The notes under the pieces: generated by a model
Database searches by the model: none
What the model was told of the DNA's origin: nothing
The model's input: the letters and a program-made list of their open reading frames with translations, nothing else
Made by a program: the position numbers and the translations under genes
Shown here: positions 53,325-61,998 of the stretch, one piece after another
Numbering within the stretch: position 1 is the stretch's first letter
Layout: the number at the start of each line of letters is the position of its first letter
Source: Salinisphaera sp035690525
Lineage (GTDB): Bacteria > Pseudomonadota > Gammaproteobacteria > Nevskiales > Salinisphaeraceae
Direction: 5' to 3'
NCBI RefSeq assembly: GCF_035690525.1
Contig: NZ_DASSKM010000036.1
Coordinates: 20,730-84,729 of the forward strand
Length of the DNA: 64,000 nucleotides

Positions 53325-55778
53325 ATGGACCGCAGCTACCGTTTCGCCGACATCGAAGTCGATGTTCAGCAGCGCTGGATCGATGCCGACGCTTTTCGCG
53401 TGGCCCGCGACGAGCGCGAGAAGTTCTATTGCCTGTCGATGTTTCCCTACCCCAGCGGCAAGCTGCATATGGGGCATGTGCGCAATTACACCATCGGCGA
53501 CGTGATTGCGCGTTATCAGCGTATGTGCGGCAAGAACGTGCTCCAGCCCATGGGCTGGGACGCTTTCGGCCTGCCGGCGGAGAATGCGGCGATCAAGAAC
53601 GGCGTGCCGCCGGCGAAATGGACGCGCGAGAATATTGCGGCCATGCGCGCGCAGTTGAAACAGCTCGGTTTCGCCTACGACTGGTCGCGCGAGATCGCGA
53701 CCTGCGACGCCGCCTACTACCGCTGGGAACAATGGCTGTTCACCAAGCTGTTCGAGAAGGGGCTGGTCTATCGCCGCGAGTCGGTGGTCAACTGGGATCC
53801 GGTCGACCAGACCGTGCTGGCCAACGAGCAGGTGGTCGACGGCCGCGGCTGGCGCTCGGGCGCGATCGTCGAGCAGCGCGCGATCCCGCAATGGTTCGCC
53901 CGCATCACGGATTACGCCGACGAACTGCTCGACGATCTGGATAAACTCGACGGCTGGCCGGACGCGGTCAAGACCATGCAGGCCAACTGGATCGGGCGCT
54001 CGACCGGGCTGGAAATCGACTTCGCCCTCGCCGATTCGACGGCCGGCCAGGACGAACCGCTGACGGTCTACACCACGCGCCCGGATACGCTGCACGGCGC
54101 GACCTATATGGCGTTGGCCGCCGATCACCCGCTGGTCGCCGCCGCGGCCGATACCGATGCCGAGCTGGCCGCCTTTGTCGAGGAATGCCGGGCCGGCGGC
54201 ACCGCCGAAGCCGGGCTGGAAACACGCGACAAAAAAGGTTATCGCCTGTCGGTCGAGGCGATCCATCCATTGTCCGGCGAAAAGCTACCGATCTTCGCCG
54301 CCAACTTCGTGCTGATGGGCTACGGTACAGGGGCGGTGATGAGCGTGCCGGCGCATGATCAGCGCGACTGGGAATTCGCGAAAGCCTACGATCTGCCGAT
54401 CGTGTCGGTGATCGCCGACGACTCCGGTGCGCCCGGCGACGTCGGCGAGTCGGCGTTCGTCGACAAGGGGGTTCTGGTGAACTCCGGCGCGGACGACGGC
54501 AAGGACTTCGAGACCGCTTTCAACGACATCGCCGATCGGCTCGAAGCGCGGGGCGTCGCGCGCCGCAAGACCCAATACCGGCTGCGCGACTGGGGCCTGT
54601 CGCGCCAGCGCTACTGGGGCGCGCCGATCCCGATCATCCATTGCGACGATTGCGGTCCGGTACCGGTGCCCGAAGCCGATCTGCCGGTGGTTCTGCCCGA
54701 GGATGTCACGCCGGAAGGCGCCGGATCGCCGTTGCCGAACATGCCGGAATTCGTGAACTGCGATTGTCCGACATGCGGCAAGGCGGCGAAGCGCGAGACC
54801 GATACCTTCGATACCTTCATGGAATCGTCCTGGTATTTCGCGCGCTTTACCTGCCCCGACGCCGATTCGATGATCGACGATCGCGCGCATTACTGGATGC
54901 CGGTCGATCAGTACGTCGGCGGCGTCGAGCACGCGATTTTGCATCTGTTGTATGCGCGTTTCTTTCAGAAGCTGATGCGCGACGTGGGCTTGGCGAAGGC
55001 CGACGAGCCGTTCGCCGCGTTGCTGACCCAGGGCATGGTGCTGAAAGACGGCGCCAAGATGTCCAAGTCCAAGGGCAACACGGTCGACCCGCAGGCGCTG
55101 ATCGAGCGCTACGGCGCCGACACGGTGCGCCTGTTCTCGATGTTCGCCGCGCCCCCGGATCAGTCGCTGGAATGGTCGGATGCGGGCGTCGAAGGCGCGC
55201 ATCGCTTTTTGCATCGGCTGTGGCGTCTGGTCGTCACGCATGTCGAGGCCGGCGTGGTCGCGCCGGCGACGCGTGCACAAGGCGAGGCCGGCGAACTGCG
55301 GCGCAAGCTGCACGAGACCATCGCCAAGGTCGGCGACGATGTCGGCCGGCGCCATACCTTCAATACCGCCGTGGCCGCGATCATGGAACTGGCCAATGCG
55401 CTCGGCCGGGTCGCGAATCCGCCCGCCGCCGCTATGCAGGCGGTCCGCCAGGAGGCGCTGGAAGCGATCGTGCGCATGCTAGCACCGATCACGCCGCACG
55501 CCGGCGATGTGCTGTGGCGCGCGCTGGGCCGCGACGGTCTGCTGATGGACGCCGCCTGGCCGAGGCCCGACGAGGCCGCGCTGGTGCGCGATACGCTGAC
55601 GCTGGTCGTGCAGGTCAACGGTAAGGTGCGGGCACGCATCGATGTGCCCGCGGATGCCGATCGCGATACAGTGGCCGAGACCGCGCTGGCCGAGCCCAAC
55701 GTGGTTCGTCATATCGAGGGCAAGGACCTGCGGAAGACCATCGTGGTGCCCGGCAAGCTGGTCAACCTGGTGGTTTGA
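53325..55778 (+). CDS. leuS: leucyl-tRNA synthetase
   Basis: 817 residues. The HIGH-type motif is in FPYPSGKLHMGHVRNY and KMSKS in GAKMSKSKGNTVDP. The editing (CP1) domain includes YTTRPDTLHGATYMALAADH, with the conserved Thr-rich region and a GTGAVMSVPAHDQRD block. The C-terminal domain has LVVQVNGKVRARIDVP. ATG 53325 matches the family start MDRSYRFADIE. Followed 27 bases later by MITE-like element A copy 2 and then lptE. Confidence 0.98.
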   Translation: MDRSYRFADIEVDVQQRWIDADAFRVARDEREKFYCLSMFPYPSGKLHMGHVRNYTIGDVIARYQRMCGKNVLQPMGWDAFGLPAENAAIKNGVPPAKWTRENIAAMRAQLKQLGFAYDWSREIATCDAAYYRWEQWLFTKLFEKGLVYRRESVVNWDPVDQTVLANEQVVDGRGWRSGAIVEQRAIPQWFARITDYADELLDDLDKLDGWPDAVKTMQANWIGRSTGLEIDFALADSTAGQDEPLTVYTTRPDTLHGATYMALAADHPLVAAAADTDAELAAFVEECRAGGTAEAGLETRDKKGYRLSVEAIHPLSGEKLPIFAANFVLMGYGTGAVMSVPAHDQRDWEFAKAYDLPIVSVIADDSGAPGDVGESAFVDKGVLVNSGADDGKDFETAFNDIADRLEARGVARRKTQYRLRDWGLSRQRYWGAPIPIIHCDDCGPVPVPEADLPVVLPEDVTPEGAGSPLPNMPEFVNCDCPTCGKAAKRETDTFDTFMESSWYFARFTCPDADSMIDDRAHYWMPVDQYVGGVEHAILHLLYARFFQKLMRDVGLAKADEPFAALLTQGMVLKDGAKMSKSKGNTVDPQALIERYGADTVRLFSMFAAPPDQSLEWSDAGVEGAHRFLHRLWRLVVTHVEAGVVAPATRAQGEAGELRRKLHETIAKVGDDVGRRHTFNTAVAAIMELANALGRVANPPAAAMQAVRQEALEAIVRMLAPITPHAGDVLWRALGRDGLLMDAAWPRPDEAALVRDTLTLVVQVNGKVRARIDVPADADRDTVAETALAEPNVVRHIEGKDLRKTIVVPGKLVNLVV

Positions 55779-55805
55779 GCGCGTCGGATCGATGGATCGT
55801 CCAGG

Positions 55806-56089
55806 GAAACCTCTGATTGAATCCTCGCGGATCGGGTTCGAGTCCGCAAAGCCGTCGATACACGGCGCATGGCGCAGCGTCCGGGTCATTCCCGGACCAA
55901 GCCATGCAACACCGTAGCGGTGGCTTTGCGGCCGAATTTTTCTCGCACCGCGAGAAAAACCTGGGCTTTGCACGCGCCTGGGCGGCGCCAGCGCGTGCTA
56001 CCGTGCAACCAGCACGCCACGCCCGCGATGTCTTGCCAGCCACGCGCAAAGCACGCCGGCCCGACCGTGATGATTCAATCAGAGGTTCC
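55806..56089. mobile_element. MITE-like element A, copy 2 (opposite orientation)
   Basis: Same element as 32271-32554 but reversed. Ends: GGAAACCTCTGATTGAATC at 55806 onward and GATTCAATCAGAGGTTCC at 56072-56089. Conserved internal hairpins TTTTCTCGC/GCGAGAAAA and GTCCGGG-TCATT-CCCGGAC. It separates leuS from lptE. Short flanking bases differ between copies and no clear target duplication is visible. Confidence 0.85.
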
Positions 56090-56106
56090 CTAGGCAGAGA
56101 ACACGC

Positions 56107-56667
56107 ATGACAGGTCACGTTTCGCTATTTGCAACGCTTTATCGCCACGCCGCCCGAGCCGGCGCCGTGCTGGCGCTGTTCGCGCTAGCCGGCTGCGGCT
56201 TTCATTTGCAGGGCGCCTCGCCTTTGCCGGACGGTATCTCGTCCATGCACGTGTCGTACAACGACAACTATCGCGTCGGCGATCCGCCGCTCGTGACCAC
56301 GCTCAAAGAGCGCCTGCGCCGCCAGCATCTGCTCGGCGATATCGGTGCGCCGGCCGAGCTGGATATCGTGAGCGTGAACAATAGCCAGCACATCGCCTCG
56401 GTGAGTCCGGTCAACGGCGACGCGGCCGAATATGCGCTGACCACCCAGGTGGTGTTCAACTATAGCGTCAACGACGTCGAGCAGCTTTCCGGCGAGACGC
56501 TGTCGACCACGCGCTACTACACGGTTTCCGATACCCAGCGTTTGTCCTCCGAAGGCCAGCGCGGCCAGACGCTCACCCAGATGCAGCGGGATCTAGCCAA
56601 TCTGATCCTCGCGCGCATCGCCCGGGCCAACGACAAGCTCGGCGCTCCGGCCGGCGCGGGCGACTGA
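56107..56667 (+). CDS. lptE: LPS-assembly lipoprotein LptE
   Basis: 186 residues. Signal peptide with lipobox in LFALAGC, then GFHLQGASPLPDGISSMHV, the LptE family opening; the C-terminal helix ends LTQMQRDLANLILARI. LptE plugs the LptD barrel that inserts lipopolysaccharide in the outer membrane. It follows leuS as usual but after the repeat element. The next gene is a nitroreductase rather than the usual holA. Confidence 0.85.
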   Translation: MTGHVSLFATLYRHAARAGAVLALFALAGCGFHLQGASPLPDGISSMHVSYNDNYRVGDPPLVTTLKERLRRQHLLGDIGAPAELDIVSVNNSQHIASVSPVNGDAAEYALTTQVVFNYSVNDVEQLSGETLSTTRYYTVSDTQRLSSEGQRGQTLTQMQRDLANLILARIARANDKLGAPAGAGD

Positions 56668-56670
56668 GCC

Positions 56671-57258
56671 GTGGCCGATCAGGCGAGGCTCACCGACAGC
56701 CCGGTCGCACCGGCCGATATCGCCGCGTTGATTCGCGGCCGGCGCACCATCGACCGGTTTCGGCCGAACGAACTGCCGGATACGGCGCGGGTTCACGAAG
56801 CCATCGAACTGGCGCGCTGGGCGCCAAATCATCATCGCACCGAACCCTGGCGTTTCTACGTGATCGGCGATCGCACGAAAACGGCCATCATCGATCTCAA
56901 CACACGCATGCTCGCCGCCACGCGTGGGGACGCCGCCGCCCAGGCCAAGCGCGAACGTTGGCAGGCCATACCCGGCTGGCTCGCGTTGGGCTGTGTGCCC
57001 GACAGCGATCCTGTTACCGCGCGCGAAGACTACGCCGCCTGCGCCTGCGCAATCGAAAATCTCATGCTTTATCTACACAGCGCCGGCGTGGGCACCAAGT
57101 GGGCGAGCGGGGCGGTCACGCGCGAGCCCGAATTCCTCGACCTGCTCGGCGCGGCGCCGGGGGAATATTGCGTGGGGCTGATCTGGTACGGTTACGCCAT
57201 GCGGCGTCCACGCTCCCAGCGACAGGCGGTCGAACACATCGTCCATAGTCTGGACTGA
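56671..57258 (+). CDS. nitroreductase-family FMN protein (YdjA-like)
   Basis: 195 residues from a GTG start 3 bases after the lptE stop. Features of the family are visible: IRGRRTIDRFRPN (FMN-phosphate Arg residues), ELARWAPNHHRTEPWRFYVI, and SAGVGTKWASG later. These flavoenzymes reduce nitro or related compounds with NAD(P)H; the physiological substrate is unknown. The tight spacing suggests cotranscription with lptE. Confidence 0.85.
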   Translation: MADQARLTDSPVAPADIAALIRGRRTIDRFRPNELPDTARVHEAIELARWAPNHHRTEPWRFYVIGDRTKTAIIDLNTRMLAATRGDAAAQAKRERWQAIPGWLALGCVPDSDPVTAREDYAACACAIENLMLYLHSAGVGTKWASGAVTREPEFLDLLGAAPGEYCVGLIWYGYAMRRPRSQRQAVEHIVHSLD

Positions 57259-57373
57259 AGCGTGGCTCCGCCGATTCAAGAGCCGAACCAAAAGGGCATT
57301 GCAAAACCCCCGGCGTGGATATAAAATTGCGCGCTTTCGCAGCCCGGGTCGCTGCCTTTTGCCACGGCTTACG

Positions 57374-57418
57374 ACCTTCTACGGTTCACGACCTCCTACG
57401 GTTAAACCTCCTACGGTT
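57374..57418 (+). promoter_or_regulatory. repeat array in the rplM leader
   Basis: Three copies of ACCT(T/C)CTACGGTT lie at 57374-57386, 57391-57403 and 57406-57418, 11 bases before the rplM start codon. Two contain ACCTCCT, the same as the anti-Shine-Dalgarno end of 16S rRNA. rplM itself has no clear ribosome site (AAAAAGTTGCA before ATG). A role in controlling the ribosomal operon is possible. Confidence 0.5.
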
Positions 57419-57429
57419 AAAAAGTTGCA

Positions 57430-57858
57430 ATGAAGACGTTTTCCGCGAAGAAAAACGAGGTGCCCGGCGACTGGTACGTCGTCGACGCGACCGACAAGAC
57501 GCTCGGTCGACTGGCCTCCGAGGTCGCTTTTCGCCTGCGCGGCAAGCACAAGCCCGAGTACACGCCGCATATGGATGTCGGCGATCACATCGTGGTGATC
57601 AACGCCTCGAACGTGAAGACCACCGGTAAAAAGGCGCAGCAGAAGAAGTACTACCGGTTCACCGGGTACGTCGGCAACCTCAAGGAAATAACGCTCGAGA
57701 AGCAGTTGGCGACGCATCCGGAACGGGTCATCGAACACGCGGTCAAGGGCATGTTGCCGAAGGGCCCGCTCGGCCGTGAGATGTTCCGTAAGCTGCGCGT
57801 CTACCCGAGCGGCGAGCACCCGCATACGGCGCAGCAGCCGCAGACGCTGGAGATTTAA
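57430..57858 (+). CDS. rplM: 50S ribosomal protein L13
   Basis: 142 residues, the same length as E. coli L13. Typical motifs: KTFSAKKNEVPGDWYVVDA, LGRLASEVAFRLRGKHKP, HMDVGDHIVVINA, and MLPKGPLGREMFRKLRVY. It precedes rpsI by three bases, the universal rplM-rpsI operon. Its leader contains an unusual triple repeat. Confidence 0.98.
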   Translation: MKTFSAKKNEVPGDWYVVDATDKTLGRLASEVAFRLRGKHKPEYTPHMDVGDHIVVINASNVKTTGKKAQQKKYYRFTGYVGNLKEITLEKQLATHPERVIEHAVKGMLPKGPLGREMFRKLRVYPSGEHPHTAQQPQTLEI

Positions 57859-57861
57859 AGC

Positions 57862-58254
57862 ATGGCAACCGAACAGTCGTACGGCACCGGCCGTCGCAAG
57901 ACCGCTTCCGCTCGCGTATTCATCAAGCCGGGCTCCGGCCAGATCACGGTCAACAAGAAGACGCTGGACGAATACTTCGGCCGCCCGACTTCGCGCATGA
58001 TCGTGCGCCAGGCGTTGGAAGCCACCGAATCGACGGACCGTTTCGACATCACCGTCACGGTCAACGGCGGTGGCCCGAACGGTCAGGCCGGCGCCATCCG
58101 CCACGGTCTGGCCCGTGCTTTGGTGGACTACGACGAAAACCTGCGCGCGCCGCTACGCGCCGCCGGTTATCTGACACGCGATGCGCGCAAGGTCGAGCGC
58201 AAGAAGGTTGGCCTGCACAAAGCCCGTAAGTCGCCGCAGTACTCCAAGCGCTAA
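57862..58254 (+). CDS. rpsI: 30S ribosomal protein S9
   Basis: 130 residues. Opens with YGTGRRKTASARVFIKPG and ends with the basic tail RKVERKKVGLHKARKSPQYSKR-like sequence that reaches the P-site tRNA. Cotranscribed with rplM. A small GGTTCGG/CCGAAC stem follows at 58274-58292. Confidence 0.98.
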   Translation: MATEQSYGTGRRKTASARVFIKPGSGQITVNKKTLDEYFGRPTSRMIVRQALEATESTDRFDITVTVNGGGPNGQAGAIRHGLARALVDYDENLRAPLRAAGYLTRDARKVERKKVGLHKARKSPQYSKR

Positions 58255-58308
58255 AGCGGCTTATCGGTGGCGGTTCGGTACAAGAGCCGAACTACCGTCC
58301 CAGGTTAC

Positions 58309-58382
58309 TGGGGGATCGTCTAATGGTAGGACTGCGGACTCTGACTCCGCCAGTGGGGGTTCGAATCCCTCTCCCCCAGCCA
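58309..58382 (+). tRNA. tRNA-Gln (anticodon CUG)
   Basis: 74 bases including encoded CCA. Acceptor arms TGGGGGA/TCCCCCA, anticodon stem GCGGA/TCCGC enclosing loop CTCTGAC, giving anticodon CUG, and T-loop GGTTCGAATCC. A terminator with a T-run follows at once. It reads CAG codons. The D-arm (TCTAATGGTAGGA) is of the short glutamine type. Confidence 0.95.
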
Positions 58383-58386
58383 TACA

Positions 58387-58412
58387 AACCCGCCACACGG
58401 CGGGTTTTTTTA
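58387..58412 (+). terminator. rho-independent terminator of tRNA-Gln
   Basis: AACCCGCC and GGCGGGTT form the stem around ACAC, followed by a T-run to 58411, 5 bases after the tRNA CCA end. Confidence 0.9.
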
Positions 58413-58588
58413 TGGCTCGTGGGAGCGCCCTGATGAGAAACCCTCGGCTCGATGAGCGTGCCGCAGCCGCTTTTCGGCCGTATCCGCGGCTTGAGTCTCC
58501 GGTAAAAGTGTCAACTCAATTGGGCGAAATCGATACAGACGCTAAGATGCCGGCTGGTCACCGGTAACATCCATCGATTGCGCACGCC

Positions 58589-58696
58589 GTGAATTCGTTC
58601 CGTTTCATTCATACCGCCGACATTCATCTCGACAGTTCCATGCATGACTTGTCGGATGAGGCGCCTGGCGTGGCCGGAAGCACGCATGACCTCTGA
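58589..58696 (+). pseudogene. N-terminal remnant of an SbcD/YhaO-like nuclease
   Basis: From GTG 58589 a 35-codon frame reads NSFRFIHTADIHLDSSMHDL then stops at 58694-58696. FIHTADIHLDS is the phosphoesterase motif that opens SbcD/YhaO-type DNA-repair exonucleases, so this looks like the left end of a gene whose remainder has been lost. It overlaps the ldcA start by 11 bases. It is short, so chance similarity cannot be wholly ruled out. Confidence 0.5.
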
Positions 58697-59636
58697 ATCC
58701 CGACAGCGGCGGCGCGCCGCACTGGTCTGTTTTTCCGATATCTTGTCACCTCTGGCCGGCCGGCGCGTCGCCCTGATCGCCCCCGCCGGCGGCGTGAACG
58801 ACGATCGCATCGATACCATGCTGGCCGTGCTCGAGGCCGCCGGTGTCGATGCCCTTCTCGGCGCCCACGCGCGCGAACATCACCGCTACCTCGCCGGCAC
58901 CGCAGAGGCGCGGCTCGCCGATCTGCACTGGGCGTACCAACTGCCCGACGTGGCCGCCGTCTGGTGCCTGCGCGGCGGCTATGGCAGCGCCCATCTGGTC
59001 GAGCATATCGACTGGCCGCGTATTCGAAGCGATGTTCCGTTGATCGGCTTTTCCGATATCACCGTGCTGCTCGAAGCGTTTCGTCGGCGCGGACGGTTCG
59101 CGGTCCACGCGCCGGTCGCCACGCAACTGGCCATGCCGGGCGGGACCGTTGAAGAACAGGATCGCCGCGCCGCCTCGTTGGCCGCGCTTGTCGACTTGCT
59201 GCGGGGCCGCGTCCGGGCGTGGCCGCTGGCCCATGCCGCCGGTTCGGCGTCGCCCGTTTCCGGCCGCCTCGTCGGCGGCAACCTCACGACCCTCGCCGGT
59301 ATGGCCGGCACGCCGGCGGCGCTACGGCTCGAGGCGGATTCGATTCTGCTGCTCGAAGACACGGGCGAAGCCGAATTCCGCCTGGAGCGCAGCTTTCATC
59401 AGCTATTGTCCTCGATCGATCGCGACCGGCTTAGGGCGGTCTGCCTGGGCGGTTTCAACGATTGTCGCCTAGCCGATGGCATGCGCTCGCTGCTGAGCGT
59501 TTTCGCCGAATGGAGCGAGAATTATGGTATCGCCTTGTATCACGGTCTTCCCATAGGCCATGGGTTTGCCAATTACGCTTGGACCTACAACGCGATGGGC
59601 TTGATCGAAGCCGGCCGACTTGAGTTTGACCCATAA
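58686..59636 (+). CDS. ldcA: LD-carboxypeptidase (murein tetrapeptide carboxypeptidase)
   Basis: 316 residues. S66-family features: VALIAPAGGVNDDRI, catalytic Ser in LRGGYGSAHLVEHIDW, GFSDITVLL, GGNLTTLAGMAGTP with LLEDTGEAEFRLER, and His in GLPIGHGFANYAW. LdcA trims the terminal D-Ala from recycled tetrapeptides in the cytoplasm. ATG 58686 lies inside a truncated nuclease-like fragment. An in-frame start at 58644 is possible but gives a non-conserved N terminus. Confidence 0.88.
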   Translation: MTSESRQRRRAALVCFSDILSPLAGRRVALIAPAGGVNDDRIDTMLAVLEAAGVDALLGAHAREHHRYLAGTAEARLADLHWAYQLPDVAAVWCLRGGYGSAHLVEHIDWPRIRSDVPLIGFSDITVLLEAFRRRGRFAVHAPVATQLAMPGGTVEEQDRRAASLAALVDLLRGRVRAWPLAHAAGSASPVSGRLVGGNLTTLAGMAGTPAALRLEADSILLLEDTGEAEFRLERSFHQLLSSIDRDRLRAVCLGGFNDCRLADGMRSLLSVFAEWSENYGIALYHGLPIGHGFANYAWTYNAMGLIEAGRLEFDP

Positions 59637-59827
59637 CGTCGTCGTCGGTTTGCTCGTGCAAAGTGCGACTGCGAACGGCAGCGAACTCGGCGGGGCAAGG
59701 GCGCGTTATTCGTATCTTTAGTTCGGAGCAAGAATCGGCATACTCGCAATGCGAGGCCGGGGATTAGATGGTATCTAGTGCGCGATCATTCGGCGCCGGC
59801 GGTGATTCAACTTAATGGGAGTGTGTG

Positions 59828-60040
59828 ATGCAAGAACCGATGGTGCTGCGCTATATCTGCGAGCTGGGCGGAGACGAAACGATCGTGGAGGCGACCGGCG
59901 CCGAGCAAGCCGCCGACGCGGCGGTCAGGGCGTACGCGGCCGAGCACGGCGCCGGGACCTACACGGTCACGGTATCGGAGGCGACCGACTACGATCTGCC
60001 GCTGATCGCCGGTGACGACTACACCGTTACGGTGGGCTGA
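59828..60040 (+). CDS. small acidic protein of unknown function
   Basis: 70 residues from ATG 59828 (GTG one codon earlier is in frame), after GGGAGTGTGTG as ribosome site. Strongly acidic, with DETIVEATGAEQAADAAVRA predicted helical and TYTVTVSEATDY as strands. No family recognised. It lies 20 bases before a lipoprotein gene and may share its transcript. Confidence 0.55.
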   Translation: MQEPMVLRYICELGGDETIVEATGAEQAADAAVRAYAAEHGAGTYTVTVSEATDYDLPLIAGDDYTVTVG

Positions 60041-60060
60041 GAAGCGGGCGGAGCCGAGCG

Positions 60061-60681
60061 ATGAGATCATGCACGACGCGTGCCGCGGCCGCGGCTTTGG
60101 CCACTGCTTTGGTCACCGCGCTGTTGGCCGGCTGCGCCGCGCTACCGGGTCTTGGTGGCGGCCACGAAAAGCTCGTAAAACGGGCGGACGCGCTGGAAAT
60201 CACCCCGGCCGAACACGACGCCGGCGCCCGACAGCGTCTATCCGATGCGCTGGCCACGATTTATGCCGGCAACACCGTTCGGCCGCTGCACTACTATTCG
60301 GAGTTCGTCGATCTGAACGGCGACGGCCGGCGTGAAGCGGTGGTCTATGTCGTCGGGCCGAGCCACTGCGCGGATGGTTGCGATCTATACGTATTCCAGC
60401 CGCAAGGCGCTCGCTATGCGGCGATCACCCGCATTCCCATTTCGCGAGCGCCGGTCTACGCGCTGGCGCACCGCAGCCACGGCTGGCGCGATCTGCTGGT
60501 AACCACCGGTAGCGACGAAAACGGTGCCGATGAGCAACTGATGCGATACGCGGGCGGTGGCTATGTTCCGGTGGAAAACGACCCGGCCGACGATGCCGGG
60601 CGTACGCTGTTGATCAAATCGTTAAGCAACGCGGGCCACGCCCATGTGCTGCGTCTCTCGCGGAGCGATTCCGAAGACTGA
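60061..60681 (+). CDS. putative lipoprotein
   Basis: 206 residues. A long signal peptide ends ALLAGCAAL with lipobox Cys. A segment YYSEFVDLNGDGRREAVVYVVG resembles the calcium-binding DxNxDG loops of repeat proteins, and a pair of Cys (SHCADGC) follows. No enzyme motif recognised. It may act in the outer membrane or periplasm. A large hairpin follows its stop. Confidence 0.65.
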   Translation: MRSCTTRAAAAALATALVTALLAGCAALPGLGGGHEKLVKRADALEITPAEHDAGARQRLSDALATIYAGNTVRPLHYYSEFVDLNGDGRREAVVYVVGPSHCADGCDLYVFQPQGARYAAITRIPISRAPVYALAHRSHGWRDLLVTTGSDENGADEQLMRYAGGGYVPVENDPADDAGRTLLIKSLSNAGHAHVLRLSRSDSED

Positions 60682-60713
60682 GCCGTGGCCGTTGCCGCCG
60701 ATGTTCATGGATA

Positions 60714-60755
60714 CCGGGCCGCGGACACGGCGTTGTCACCGTATCCGCGGTCCGG
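60714..60755. terminator. long hairpin between convergent genes
   Basis: CCGGGCCGCGGACACGG (60714-60730) pairs with CCGTATCCGCGGTCCGG (60739-60755), 15 of 17 positions matching around an 8-base loop. It sits between the convergent lipoprotein and sugar-binding genes, so it is probably a bidirectional terminator, although it lacks a T-run. Confidence 0.6.
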
Positions 60756-60765
60756 CGCCGATGGC

Positions 60766-61998
60766 CTATTCGTAGACCTTTTGACGCGCCTGTTCGAGTT
60801 TCTTGATGATCGAGTCCATCTGATCCGGATAGGCTAGAAAGCGCTGGAACTGGGTCATCGCTTGTTTCGCCATTTCGGGTTTGTTGTCCCGGTCATAGAA
60901 CTGCGCGGTGTGTTCGACCTTCTGCATGATCTGGAATTGATGCTGCAGGATCGGATTGTTCGGCGCCTCGGCCGCCTTGACCACCGGCAATTGGCCGAGC
61001 GCCCGGTTCAGCTTGGTCTGGTTCTCCGGCTTGACCAGGAAGGCCAGGAAGGTCTTGGCCGCCTTCTTGTGCTCGGCCCGCTGCGGTACGGCGAACATAT
61101 CGATCGGCGCATCCTCGGCCATGGCGACGTCCGGGTTGATCTGTGGGAAGCGCACGAAGCCGATCTCGTCGCGTTTGTCCTCGGGGATGTTTTGCTGGAA
61201 GAACGAGCCGATCAGGAACATGCCGGCCTTACCGTTGACCAGGAAGCGCTGCGCGCCCTGCCAGCGATACGAGGTGGCGTTTTCGGTGAAATAGTCGTTC
61301 TTGATCAGCGTCGCCCAGTGCTCGAACACTTTCCTCACGCGCGGATCGGTGTAGGGAATCTTGCCGTGGCAGAGTTTTTCGTGGAAGGCATAGCCGTTGA
61401 TGCGCATATCCAGATAGTCGAACCACGCCGCGGCCGGCCAGAGTTCCTTGTCGCCGAGCGCGAACGGCTTGATGCCGTTTTTTTGCAGCGTCGCGGACAC
61501 CTTGAGCAGATCGTCCCAGGTCTTTGGCGGTTCCAGGCCGTATTTCTTGAACAGGTCCTTGCGGTAATAGATACCCCACATGTAGTAGGTGTAAGGCATA
61601 CCCCACTGTTTGCCGTGCCACGTCAACTGTTCGGTCACGGCCGGCGAGACCTTGCTCTTGAAATCCAGATTTTTCCAGAGATCCGAGACATCGGCGAACA
61701 GATGATGCTTGACGAACAAGTGCATCCGGGTGCCCGGATACCAGTAGACGAGATCCGGCGGACTGGCCACCAGCCAGTTGCGGATCGCGGTCTTTTCCGC
61801 CTCGTGGTCGTAGATATTGACCTCGGTCTTGATCTCCGGATGCTGCTTATTGAATTCGGCCACGATTTCGGCGAACGCCTTGGCCGAGGGCGGATTGCTC
61901 AGCCCGGAATTGATGATCAGTGGCGTGGCGGCCTGTGCCGCGGGGGCCACGACGGCGGCGAGCGCCAATCCCGCCAGCATTCGGCGCATATTTTTCAT
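60766..61998 (-). CDS. carbohydrate ABC transporter substrate-binding protein
   Basis: 410 residues, reading leftward from ATG 61998, with ribosome site GAGGAG 7 bases upstream. Signal peptide MKNMRRMLAGLALAAVVAP ending AAQA. The family-1 solute-binding fold is seen in FAEIVAEFNKQHPEIKTEV, PDLVYWYPG, WGMPYTYYMWGIYYRKDLFK and GKAGMFLIGSFF. It captures a sugar or oligosaccharide in the periplasm. Its start overlaps the GH42 gene stop (ATGA). Permease and ATPase genes are not in the window. Confidence 0.9.
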   Translation of the reverse strand: MKNMRRMLAGLALAAVVAPAAQAATPLIINSGLSNPPSAKAFAEIVAEFNKQHPEIKTEVNIYDHEAEKTAIRNWLVASPPDLVYWYPGTRMHLFVKHHLFADVSDLWKNLDFKSKVSPAVTEQLTWHGKQWGMPYTYYMWGIYYRKDLFKKYGLEPPKTWDDLLKVSATLQKNGIKPFALGDKELWPAAAWFDYLDMRINGYAFHEKLCHGKIPYTDPRVRKVFEHWATLIKNDYFTENATSYRWQGAQRFLVNGKAGMFLIGSFFQQNIPEDKRDEIGFVRFPQINPDVAMAEDAPIDMFAVPQRAEHKKAAKTFLAFLVKPENQTKLNRALGQLPVVKAAEAPNNPILQHQFQIMQKVEHTAQFYDRDNKPEMAKQAMTQFQRFLAYPDQMDSIIKKLEQARQKVYE

